From: Halichondria panicea
Lineage: Eukaryota; Porifera; Demospongiae; Suberitida; Halichondriidae
Length of the DNA: 64,000 nucleotides
Direction: 5' to 3'
Assembly (NCBI RefSeq): GCF_963675165.1
Contig: NC_087387.1
Location: forward strand, 3,560,990-3,624,989
The position numbers and the translations under genes were made by a program. Positions 57,001 to 64,000 of the stretch are shown here, in pieces (the first letter of the stretch is position 1; the number at the start of each line of letters is the position of its first letter). The notes under the pieces were generated by a model. It had not been told where the DNA came from. It saw only the letters and a program-made list of their open reading frames with translations, and did not search any database.

Positions 57001-60000
57001 ACCGTTGGACGAGGCTTATAACTGATTTAGAATAGTGCTAAGCAAGCTAGGCTACATGTATATTAACACAAAGAAGACTCTGTTTCTACAAGCCTCGTTA
57101 CTATGACTTCAACATAAACTGTATGTATATAAAATAGATGTTGCTATGCATTCCATGTTCCATACAAGTTAATCTTGCTATTCATCGTGCCTGTAGCAGT
57201 AATAGACCTACTCAGTGACCAATTAGATTGCAGTATTACTGCAAGTATTTTCTAGTAGTTACATGTTAGCACTAGAATGCTAGCTATTGGTACAGAGCCT
57301 CCAAGCAGAAACTTTTCTTTTCAGTATTAAGTATAGGATATACCACACCTAGGAGGAGGATATAATTATAGGGTGCATATCCTCCTCTTAGGTGTGGCAT
57401 ATCTGACTTATACCAGGTGACCACAGCACTATAAAAGGACCTCCCCCTAGCAACAATTCAATCCACGATGCAGACTGCAAAAGAGAACAAGACTATGCTG
57501 GATTTTGCAGCCGTCAAAGAGCTAGTTGAGCAACACGTCGACTCCTAGATGCTCAAGAGCTTCCTTGGTCCAAGCGTTGACCATTCGACGTCCCTCACTG
57601 GAGTTGCAAGCTCTTCTTGGATAAAATTATCTAAACCACACCCATGGACCCATGGAAGCTTAGCCATCTTGTTGGAGAGCACCTTCCGTGTTTCTGCCGT
57701 CGCTTTGAGTCTTAGTATCGTCAAGCATGGCTCTTTTCTCTTTGCTTACTTTCTTGAAAAATAACTTTAAAAACTGTGCATGCATGCCTGGGGCTGTATG
57801 CTATATCCTACAACTGTTGACCATGCAATGAGATCAATTAGTGGTGACATAAGTGGGGTATAATAATTATAAGTTCTTTTTAATGATTTTCAGTACAAAA
57901 CATGGAAATGAGATGAAATGCGGATTTATAAGATGAATTTCTAGCATACATAGCTACATTTCTACCTTGTGTTTTAGTATTAGACTCACCACCAGAATAG
58001 GGCATAGAGCTGTAGGGAGGCTACTAGACGCTTCACTGTCCATTTCATGTAGGGCCAGTTATTCTGTCAGCTGACATACATGTAAGGTCACAAGTACAGT
58101 GCAGCATTCGTCTATATCCGTATTGCATAACCATAAATATCTTTATGCTTTATGCTAGGAAGTTCTTTTGGTAACTGTAAAAGTGAGAAGAGAGCTGTAA
58201 GGCTGTACTCGACTGATGCAGCTATTAATTGTAGGCTTCGTACTGCAACAATCCGTGGTTGATCATTTCCCACTGTTTGAGTTTCCCTGTGATTATGCCT
58301 GCATGCAGCAGTAGAAATATTCAAATTGCATTAGCTACAAAGTAGTAGCTTAATTAGGAGTGGTATGAAGGGGGAGCATGCAACTACTATACAGCCCGGC
58401 CCCATACACCATTAATTTTGTCTGTCTCTGTCGTATACCGCCAACATCTTAGTGACTCTACAAAAAACAGTGTGGTTACAATGGTAATTACATGTATTGC
58501 ACAAGCACACACACGCATGCGATTGAATTTCTGACTATAGCCCGCTGTAAATGGTTATGTCAACCCATACAGTTTACATGCATTACTAGAAGTGTTAGTG
58601 AGGTAGAGAGACAATAATGTGTATGTAGCAATATGCACAACAGTTTTAACAACGTTCATAATTGATCCTTTGGATTATTCATGTATATACATAATATTGT
58701 ACTTACACGTAGGATCAAGAACATGACCTTGCATGTACCGGTGGTATTGCTCGTATGGCTTTAAGAACAGGAGACATTCGAAGGTAAGTACGCTTAGGCT
58801 GACTTATCGTTGTCGTATTCTCATTCACGTTGGAACATCTTTTAAATAGGGGTGTGACACTGGCCCAATCAATCAACAACAAACAGTTGAAGAAGGAGTG
58901 TGCTTCCATCTTAGAAACATTAAAAGTGTGTTACGTATTATACAATGCATACGCTTTAGTTTGCCAACTCCATGTACATGCATGTAGCTGTATGCTGAAG
59001 CTGCCACTCTGTATGAAGGCTCAGACTCTTGGGACAAAGCTACTTCTGTCTATATGAAAGGCAAAAATTGGTGAGTTCAAATCACAGAACAAAATGTGTG
59101 TCGATCCTATCAATACAAATGCAACATAAATTATAATATCGAGAGGGACAGGGACACGAATAATAATTATTATAACGAGTGAATTATTATAACGAGTGAT
59201 GCAAGCTGCGCTGTGCTAGTGCCTCTCGCCATGTTTTGCTTTCGCTCAAAAGTATTAGTGTTATAGAAGAGGTAATTAGTTTTCTTTGTATGACAATGAA
59301 TGCACACAGTCATTATAAGAGTGGAAACAGAAGTCTATCTGATAGCTTGATGAATGGAAACATGACTGTGTAGATCTACTGTATAGCCGGTAACATTCGT
59401 AGTTGTTAGTCACTTCGTGGATAATATTTTCGTGGTTGCTGCTTGCACTGCAGGTAAAGGTAGGCAAGGTCACTTCATTTGTGGGTAAAATATTCGTGGT
59501 CAGAGCTTCAACTACGAAATATTTTGTCTCCCGGAAATTCCAGCTACAGTAGACTCTCGGTCACCCTTGGGACAGTGCTTAGCTGGAATAGCAAGGCTGC
59601 ATGTATTTCAGGAAATAGCCGTGGCTTAAAAACGACCAATCTCGAATCTAATGACTATACTTTTGCGGTTCTTGTCTCGAAGATAATGCTCTTCTGATTC
59701 TACCCAAAACGTCATATCTAGCCGTAATAAAAGTATAAACCTACTTTGGGGAAGCCAGCGCTGGCAAGAATACAGAATAGCGAGTGGGGTCGCAGTAAAC
59801 ATAATAAATTAAGAATTATGTTATCTAACATTCCGTGCCAAACCAAATGGCCGGTATATCGAGGTGGCCGCACTTCAGAGCCGGAATAGCGAGAGTCTAC
59901 TATATACGTTTAACACTGAATTTATCAGAGAAAATATCCTATATAGAGACAGAGCTGTAGGTTTGTTGTACAGCTATTTTCTTTCTGGTAGAGTCAGTAG

Positions 60001-63000
60001 CAGTACAGGGATTTGCTGAGTTCTTGCAACTGCAATATCAAGAGCGGAAGTACCTGTCACGTGAACAGTTACGTAATTCTGGCTAATTCCTAAACAATTT
60101 TTCTCTAATAAAGCCTTTAGGCCTATTTCATTATTTATTTTGGGAAAAAACCTACCTATACAGGAGGCTTTGCTCTGCATCTGCAAGCCTTTGTACCGCA
60201 ACTAAAGCTATCCTTGAGCATTTCCAATCGTTTTGTGAGCTACTATTAGTCTGTCGCACAACCTGTGTCACAGACCTGTGTATCCAGCTGGAGCTAGCCT
60301 AAGAGAGATTTTACTGAGACTAGTGATACACTTTCAACAGCTTGCGGGCAGGCTGGGGCAAGTAGTAGCTCACGAAACGATTAAGGATAGCTTCAGCTGA
60401 CAACCTGCTGTGGGTGCAAAGCCTTTGCCAAAGGCCCTTTCCTATGTAAGTCGATGTTTTCCCGGTTTAAATAGTCTCTATCAGTGGTTTGGAATGAGCC
60501 ACAATTTTTTGTTACGTACCGGTTCACGTGACAGGTACTTCCGCTCTCGACATTACAGTTGCAAGAACTCTTCAAATCCCTGTAGACTTTCACCAAAGTT
60601 TGTGTTAGATGGCCGTGGCCTGTTCATATAAGCTCTTGTCAGCTTTCACTCCGTTCAGACGATTGTCATCTACACTGTTGCAGGCTAGTGAGTCTTTTGT
60701 TAACATAGCAGGCTAAGGGTAGCTATCAGAGAATGCTATCCGATGGGCTAGAAACCTTCAATCGAGCTTTCTATCTACTTCCTTCAATCTATTTCCGTCA
60801 TTTTACTGAGCATATGCGATGTTATCCTAAGCCCCCAGATGCCCGGGTGAGATTTAGCATGCGTAAGCAGTCGTTACCAGGCCCACTTCCCTAATGAAGT
60901 GCGGCTGCATTCAAATTTGACCATTAATTTTTTTTCGCAAATTGATTTAAAGTTTATATTATGCTCAAAATGTTGTTAGCAAGCCCAATGATTAATTGAT
61001 CTTGCGTATCATCAGACGTAACGTTTTTTGTACTGTGAATAGTTAGTAGTTACCGTATAATTAATTCTCATTTATCGGACAACAGAAAATAGTCCGGGTG
61101 TATTTGGTATAGAGAGCAGAGCACGCGAAGTGTCCGGAATAATTAGGTAGCTGCATGCTAGCTACAACTGTAGCTAGTAACAGTGTGCGACTGAAAAGTT
61201 GCACTAGCAGGGTTTCATCTAGTGCATGGGGGCAGTGGTGAACCTTCCCCTCCCCCCCCCCCCCCCAAATGTTTGTCATTAATCACATTAGTACAGTAGA
61301 ACATCGATTATCCGGACACCTTGGTTCCAGAGGCAGGCCGGATAACCGGATAATCGAATAGATAAACCACGCCTTGATCCACCCACTTTATTAATAACAG
61401 CAGTGCCACATGGTTGTCTGCGCATGCGCAGAAGATAAGCAGACCTGTATCCCTAGTAACAGCTGCAATACGCATGCGTATTTTAGGGACACACTGATCA
61501 GAACATTCAGATAATGGAGGGCCAGATAATCGAGGTTCTACTGTATACTGTCTATGATGTGCGATACCGTATAGTGGATAATTTTCGTGGGGTAAAACAT
61601 TCGTTTATCTGGAAAAAATACACTGCATTCATACGTTCGGTAAGCCACGTCTACGTTAAAATTTCGTTTTGTGGAGATCAGCTTGACCACAACAATAACG
61701 AATTTTTACCTCACAAAAATTACACTCTATACGGTATGTAACTAGATCTACTGTAGTATATAAGGGGTGCAGTCAACAAAGTTTTAATGTGGGAGTGGCC
61801 AAACATTTTGCGGCGTGCGCAAACCTTCCCCCCAAAACTTTTAATACTCTGACTAGCTAGTCAAAGCTATCTATAAACTTGTAGCACTCCTGTTAGCTAT
61901 AAAGCTATAGCTATGTTGCTTGGAATGCACATGTATATTGTATCTCAACTTTTCAAGGTATTGTCCGGATATGTAAAGTCACTATCAATGATCTATACCA
62001 CATACGGTTAGCATGTGGTATAGCCACCACTTGAGTTGCCACAAATATCTTGGCAAACGTTGCACAAGTCTCTACACGGAGTTTGACCTGGGTACTGTTT
62101 GCCGTGCAACAGTGACGGCTTGCGAGTCTATAAAATCAGTGCCCTCAAGGCAAGGGAGTTTATGAATACGCGGAGTTTAAGTTAAAACCCCACCCAGTTG
62201 CTATGATACAAACCCCTATGTGTTTTCCGGAATTGTATAATCACATGTATATTAGCTGTATACTTCTAGTTTCTTGGTGATATCGAGAGAGAGGCGGAAT
62301 TAACATCCCGTTGCTACATTGTTGCCTAGTGCAATATGCAGCATAATGCACTGCTGAAAGTCATAATGCATTACCACAAAACGCCCCTCTGGCATTAGAC
62401 AGACAATGAGAAATAACAAATATCAAAGTAAGTCCAGCCATGCAGGAATGTTCAGCACTGCTGGAATTTCTTCTTTGCAACCATGCGGGTTTTTAAATTG
62501 TCCAAGGTTCATTTTGTGGAAGATTCTGTGTTCCTAGACCTAGCCCTCCACCTCGTGATACATGTCAATTCTGTTGCTATGCCCTCAGGATATAAACTAG
62601 TTATAACACGTGCACTTGGGATGCATGGCATATATTGCACTCAGCCCTCAGGGCGTAAAACTGTATCATAATTTTGTATTAGCACTCTTGTGTAGTGCAG
62701 TATAATACATACTGTACACAATAATTATGTTTTACTTTTGGAAGTATACGTAGCAGTTTTGTGAGTTGGTTTATGGTATTTATAGGAGAAAGGCTGGTGA
62801 GCTGCTAGAGAGAGTGACATCCCCAAGGTTACATGCTCAGTATGCCAAGGCATGTGAGGCTGATAAAAGTTACAAGGAAGCTGCTAGGGCATACGAGGCC
62901 GCCAAGGATTATGACAATGCTGTCAGGTACTGTAAATCATCTTTGCACTATACCGTATGTACTTGATTAAACGCCCGGGCGTTTATTTCCTAGCAGCATC

Positions 63001-63954
63001 TGTAGAGGGGGCGTTTAAACGAGATGGGCGCTTATTCGAAACGGGCGTTTATTATTTTGTCTACTTCAAACTCATGCTCATCAGCAGTTATTATGCTCTT
63101 TTTGGCTGCTGCCACAGCTCTCAGCTTCAATCTTAAGTCGTAGGAGTGGTGTTTCTCCCTCTGTGTCCTCTCTGCCATAATAAATAGATTATTCTATGCT
63201 GCCATTGTTTCAGCTGGTTCCACGTGCTAATTCAGCTCCACCCACAGTGCCACGACCCATACATGGGCGATTATTTAAGAGGGGCGTGTATTGGCAAAGA
63301 CAGCTTTTACCATGGGCGTTTAATCAAGTAAATACGGTATATACATTTGAAATATTGTTGTAGTATGTGTTACTATACACTACATGTAGCTACTAACTTG
63401 AAGTGCATATTGTTGAAAATGGTTGTACAGGATTTATCTGTCACATTTAAAGTCTCTTGACGATGCTGTGAGGATTGTGAAAGAGTCTCAATCAATAGAT
63501 GGTGCCAAACTGGTTGCAAAGTAAGTGGCAACTTCGTAACTACATTACTGTGCAGTCACAAAAGTGTGTGTGTCTTTTATGGGTATACAGATTCTTCCAG
63601 AAATTGGGTGATGTCGCCTCAGCATTGCAATTCCTGGTGTTGTCTAAGTGTCAAGAGGAAGCTTTTCAGATGGCAGAGGTATACTTTTATATGCGTGTAC
63701 TAAACTGTATGAAATTGTGCGTACATGGATTATTACGGTCTGTCTCAACATTTCTTGATAATAATGTGCCTCTATAAAGAATATTCTTACTGTGCATGCA
63801 TGGCTAGAGCTACAACTACATGGATCAGTATGCTGAAGTGATTGGAAGCGATGCCAGTGTAGACGACTATCTCCGGATGGCTTCTCACTTCAGGAAAAAC
63901 AACGAGCATTTCAAGGCTGGTGAATTCTTTTTCAAAGCAGATGTGTACGACAAG
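39043..63954 (+). CDS. WDR19: WD repeat-containing protein 19 / IFT144, 5' part (gene runs off the window)
   Basis: IFT144 is an IFT-A subunit for retrograde intraflagellar transport and ciliary membrane-protein entry. Exons: 39043-39048, 39802-39893, 39955-40026, 40087-40151, 40227-40287, 40344-40442, 42579-42639, 42704-42775, 43940-44017, 44214-44326, 44388-44469, 44562-44653, 44987-45054, 45119-45181, 45460-45545, 45604-45630, 45991-46044, 47372-47486, 47905-48005, 48098-48133, 48230-48346, 48867-48933, 48990-49072, 49122-49202, 50833-50899, 51216-51379, 52562-52599, 52661-52758, 52819-52880, 53099-53209, 53808-53917, 53971-54028, 58713-58783, 58850-58925, 58988-59070, 62786-62926, 63431-63520, 63591-63678, 63808-63954. 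They encode 1065 codons in phase; human has about 1340. The first exon is only ATGAAG, matching the conserved MK start. N-terminal WD40 repeats ([38 protein letters not shown]) form the propellers. Helical TPR-like repeats follow ([48 protein letters not shown]). The C-terminal zinc-binding exons are beyond the edge. Confidence 0.95.
40583..40995. mobile_element. Family J MITE, copy 1, 9-bp target duplication (Mutator-like)
   Basis: The ends CAGAGGAGGTTGGAAGGAAG and CTTCCTTCCAACCTCCTCTG are inverted copies. The arms continue with TTGAGATCACGTGCAAAAATA. A perfect 9-bp direct repeat, GCCTCCTTC, flanks it at 40574-40582 and 40996-41004. It is 413 bp with no coding capacity, in WDR19 intron 6. 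Nine-base duplications suit Mutator-like elements. Confidence 0.85.
41007..42476. mobile_element. Family I TIR element, long copy
   Basis: The left arm contains GGCCTGCTACTGACTGCTTG with CCCATGCGC. The right arm ends GCGCAAGCAGTCGTTACCAG with GCCCACTCTC, the inverted copy. Family I also occurs at 51554-52479 and 60590-60910 (right half). The interior includes a small foldback at about 41945-42065 (ATTATCCCATGGATACTGATG against TTCAGTATCCATAGGATAAT) and short frames such as 41752-41937 (minus) that I do not recognise. Exact ends are approximate. It lies in WDR19 intron 6. Confidence 0.6.
42987..43172. mobile_element. Small TIR element with CAGGGTGTCATACAGG ends
   Basis: CAGGGTGTCATACAGG and CCTGTATGACACCCTG are exact inverted ends. 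ATTGC abuts both sides, so a 5-bp duplication is possible. Inside are G-runs and C-runs (about 43015 and 43150). A related single end is at 12810-12830. CAGGG ends recall hAT or similar groups; the short duplication does not settle it. Confidence 0.6.
43197..43745 (+). mobile_element. Second copy of the RecQ-carrying transposon, more decayed
   Basis: It starts TAGCCTCGGTCCCAGGCC and ends GAGGGAACAAGGCTA, with inner arms GATTGTATCTGGGCGTGG and CCACGCCCAGATACAATC. The interior aligns to the helicase fragment at 1248-1430: CTGAAGCAAGAAGGCCTCAC encodes LKQEGL, then [11 protein letters not shown]. The Walker A region is destroyed, with CAACATGGTATATGTATGGC in place of the TGYGKS codons. No perfect target duplication remains. 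It lies in WDR19 intron 8. Confidence 0.7.
45991..46044 (+). CDS. WDR19: WDR19 exon encoding an 18-residue acidic insert
   Basis: The acceptor CGAAGTGTAG and the donor CTG/gttagt enclose [18 protein letters not shown], 54 bp, phase 0 on both sides. It lies between NNVEE (45604-45630) and [14 protein letters not shown] (47372-47486). The neighbouring exons also meet in phase without it, so it could be skipped. The human protein has only a short linker here. It is a likely lineage-specific or alternative exon on a propeller loop. Confidence 0.65.
46277..46391. repeat. 115-bp foldback MITE (family Q)
   Basis: ATTGTCCACTACATCAGAAT and AGCAGTAAACC on the left face GGTTTACGTTTGCC and AAATGTAGTGGACAAT on the right. 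The core is GC-rich (CGAAGCCCCGATCGGGGCC). It ends nine bases before the family B element. Confidence 0.6.
46400..46700. mobile_element. Family B MITE, complete, TA flanks
   Basis: The ends CAGTAGACTCTCGCTATTCC and GAGAGTCTACTG are flanked by TA. The interior has ACCGGCCAGTGCTGGC, ATTACGGCCGGATATGACGT and TCCTCGAGACAAGAAC. 301 bp, pogo/Tc1-like, in WDR19 intron 17. Other copies are at 23881, 33852 and 59547. Confidence 0.8.
46715..46866. mobile_element. Small hAT-like MITE with CAGGGCTGCAT ends
   Basis: CAGGGCTGCATTAAGG and CCTGGATGCAGCCCTG are inverted ends around G-rich and C-rich tracts. The flanks TATATACC and TGTACCCA are only partly alike, so a target duplication is not proven. Confidence 0.55.
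49391..49742. mobile_element. Family J MITE, copy 2, 9-bp target duplication
   Basis: The ends CTGAGGAGGTTGGAAGGAAG and CATCCTTCCAACCTCCTCTG match copy 1. The perfect 9-bp repeat GGATAGATC lies at 49382-49390 and 49743-49751, and differs from that of copy 1. Internal sequence is shared too (AGATCTAG.ACTTTGGCTAGG, TTGGAGTGAGGAAG). It lies in WDR19 intron 24. Confidence 0.85.
49895..50220. repeat. Family N fragment and family G reverse fragment
   Basis: TCAAATCTGATTGGCTAGAG with TGGTTGCTATGATCTAAAATG (49905-49960) is one family N arm. GTTACCCGAGGTGCGTGGGC with GGTATAGTAGTCTGTTGG (50140-50220) is the reverse complement of the family G 3' end. Both lie in WDR19 intron 24. Confidence 0.5.
51554..52479. 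mobile_element. Family I element, copy 2, split by family H
   Basis: The left arm CAGGCCTTGGATTGAAGAGA with TGGCCTGCTGATGC and the right arm ACCAGGCCCACTCTCAGAAG with AGTGAGGCCTGG are inverted copies. The body matches 60590-60910 and 42130-42476 (CACTGTTGCAGGCT, GCTATCAGATGGGCTAGAAAC, TATCCAAAGCCCCCAGAT), but is interrupted after GTGAGTCTTTTGTT by a family H copy. Confidence 0.65.
51841..52275 (+). mobile_element. Family H element inserted in family I
   Basis: It begins ATGCCTCGGTGCGCATGCGC followed by AAGCGAGGTATGTG and a TG tract. It includes GCTACAGCTGCTCAAGG and ends GCACCGAGGCATCAGCACC then AGTGCTTTCATT. The uninterrupted family I sequence at 60670-60720 shows the empty site. 5' fragments are at 3978, 31205, 54058 and 19300. 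Confidence 0.6.
53226..53667. mobile_element. TIR element with TACGTAGTACG-rich arms (family K)
   Basis: CAATATAAGGTACCCGTTCC with GTTTACGTAGTACG on the left is mirrored by CGTACTACGTAACAGAACGG and TACTTTATATTG on the right. The arms are about 50 bp with mismatches and are dense in GTAC. It lies in WDR19 intron 30, starting 16 bp after the donor. Confidence 0.65.
55270..56000 (+). repeat. Family M, copy 2
   Basis: It matches 1-790 from GCACGTGTTATACTAG onward. It adds an upstream part missing there: GCACGAGGGCTGATGGCAAT with ATATGCCATGCATCCCGAG, which is also present, inverted, at 62615-62660. The end is near GTAGCTAGGGATATAAG. CCCGAGGG-type strings occur at both extremities. Confidence 0.6.
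56220..56390. mobile_element. Family C MITE, complete, TA flanks
   Basis: The ends CCGTATAGCGGGTAATTTTC and GAAAATTACCCGCTGTACGG are inverted copies flanked by TA. The arms continue GTGGG/CCCAC. 171 bp with no coding content. Relatives are at 61567-61734, 59386, 52930, 16250 and 7613. Confidence 0.8.
57336..57404. repeat. Palindrome with 27-bp arms
   Basis: GATATACCACACCTAGGAGG with AGGATAT faces ATATCCTCCTCTTAGGTG with TGGCATATC, with two mismatches and a 14-bp loop. It lies about 25 bp upstream of a TATA-like box. Confidence 0.7.
57430..57548 (+). other. TATA-like box followed by a 26-codon open frame
   Basis: TATAAAAG at 57430-57437 is followed 30 bp later by an ATG (57468) in CCACGATG context. 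The frame encodes [20 protein letters not shown] and EQHVDS and stops at 57546. The spacing mimics a core promoter with a start codon very near the expected transcription start. I recognise no protein; it may be the 5' end of a dead mobile-element gene. Confidence 0.3.
59386..59910. mobile_element. Family C MITE with a family B MITE inserted in its right end
   Basis: The left part has CTGTATAGCCGGTAACATTC and GTGGATAATATTTTCGTGG. The right end reads CCCGGAAATTCCAGC then TA, where the family B element begins (59547, CAGTAGACTCTCGG) and runs to about 59902 (GAGAGTCTACTA). TATACG then continues the family C end. Removing family B and one TA restores a continuous family C terminus. Confidence 0.65.
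60590..60910 (+). repeat. Family I, right half, uninterrupted
   Basis: GACTTTCACCAAAGTTTGTG, CACTGTTGCAGGCTAGTGAG, TTTGTTAACATAGCAGGCTAAG and GCAAGCAGTCGTTACCAGGC match 42150-42476 and 51735-52479. It shows the site that family H entered in the 51554 copy. Confidence 0.6.
61294..61543. mobile_element. Family A MITE, copy 3, TA flanks
   Basis: The ends CAGTAGAACATCGATTATCC and GATAATCGAGGTTCTACTG are flanked by TA. The interior has GCCTTGATCCACCCACTTTA and TGTCTGCGCATGCGCAGAAG as in the other copies. 250 bp, in WDR19 intron 35. Confidence 0.8.
61567..61734. mobile_element. Family C MITE, copy, TA flanks
   Basis: CCGTATAGTGGATAATTTTC and AAAATTACACTCTATACGG are inverted ends flanked by TA. 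It lies 23 bp after the family A element. Confidence 0.75.
62300..62660 (-). repeat. Family M, inverted copy with internal deletion
   Basis: GCAATATGCAGCATAATGCA, ACAAAACGCCCCTCTGGCAT, AAATTGTCCAAGGTTC and TATAAACTAGTTATAACACG are complements of family M landmarks in reverse order. The CCCCACCCC region and neighbours (about 300 bp) are missing between CATGTCAATTCTG and TTGCTATGCCCTC. Confidence 0.6.
62953..63337. mobile_element. Family D MITE, uninterrupted copy, TA flanks
   Basis: The ends CCGTATGTACTTGATTAAAC and GTTTAATCAAGTAAATACGG are inverted and flanked by TA. The interior has repeated GGGCGTTTATT and GGCGTTTAAAC units. 385 bp, 27 bp after WDR19 exon 36. It is the reference for the nested copy at 33143-34554. 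Confidence 0.75.
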
Positions 63955-64000
63955 GTATTTAAATACACCTCTGTGTGCAACTACAGTAAATTTATTGTTT

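Larger units (their letters stand above)
54029..58712. other. Long WDR19 intron made of repeats
   Basis: The 4.7-kb intron holds fragments of families H and N (54058-54240), family M copy 2 (55270-56000), a complete family C MITE (56220-56390), a palindrome (57336-57404), a TATA-like box with a 26-codon frame (57430-57548) and a family H tail (58134-58320). A block at 57709-57865 is repeated at 50950-51115. From 56400 to 57300 I see neither genes nor clear repeats. Confidence 0.6.

Noticed and set aside
61246-61268. C-run as a telomere or G-quadruplex locus
   Set aside because: It is a plain homopolymer run next to a MITE with no repeated G-tract spacing; similar runs at 9565 and 43150 also lie in repeats.

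Overview
The window is nuclear DNA from an animal. It is AT-rich by eye, and its genes are split into short exons with GT-AG introns. It carries three plus-strand genes packed head to tail: an R3H/SUZ-domain RNA-binding protein (R3HDM1/R3HDM2/Encore family), a peroxisomal 2-hydroxyacyl-CoA lyase (HACL1), and the 5' three quarters of the cilium gene WDR19/IFT144. R3HDM and IFT144 together point to a ciliated metazoan. The short spacing between genes, the recurring acatgtacatgta strings and the dense small DNA transposons resemble demosponge genomes. That placement is inference, not proof.

Layout. Positions 1-3347 hold repeats upstream of the first gene, including a transposon that carries a broken RecQ-like helicase. 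R3HDM occupies 3351-18009 (22 coding exons, about 964 aa). After 345 bp comes HACL1 at 18355-37770 (16 coding exons, 572 aa). Its last coding exon is only 33 bp, encodes the peroxisomal targeting signal SKL, and lies 4.7 kb beyond the previous exon, behind a decayed LINE and a stack of nested transposons. After another 1.3 kb, WDR19/IFT144 runs from 39043 past the right edge; 39 coding exons (1065 codons) are present. All exon joins were checked for reading phase by hand.

The three genes do not form a pathway: one is an RNA-binding regulator, one does peroxisomal fatty-acid alpha-oxidation, one does retrograde intraflagellar transport. They are simply neighbours. A near-consensus X-box (RFX site) lies about 150 bp upstream of the IFT144 start codon.

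Most of the remaining sequence is intronic and made of many families of short terminal-inverted-repeat (TIR) elements. Several have clean target duplications: TA (pogo/Tc1-like), TTAA (piggyBac/Kolobok-like), 8 bp (hAT-like) and 9 bp (Mutator-like). Many are nested, which allows relative dating. No exon is interrupted by an element. Family letters used below (A to S) are local labels only.
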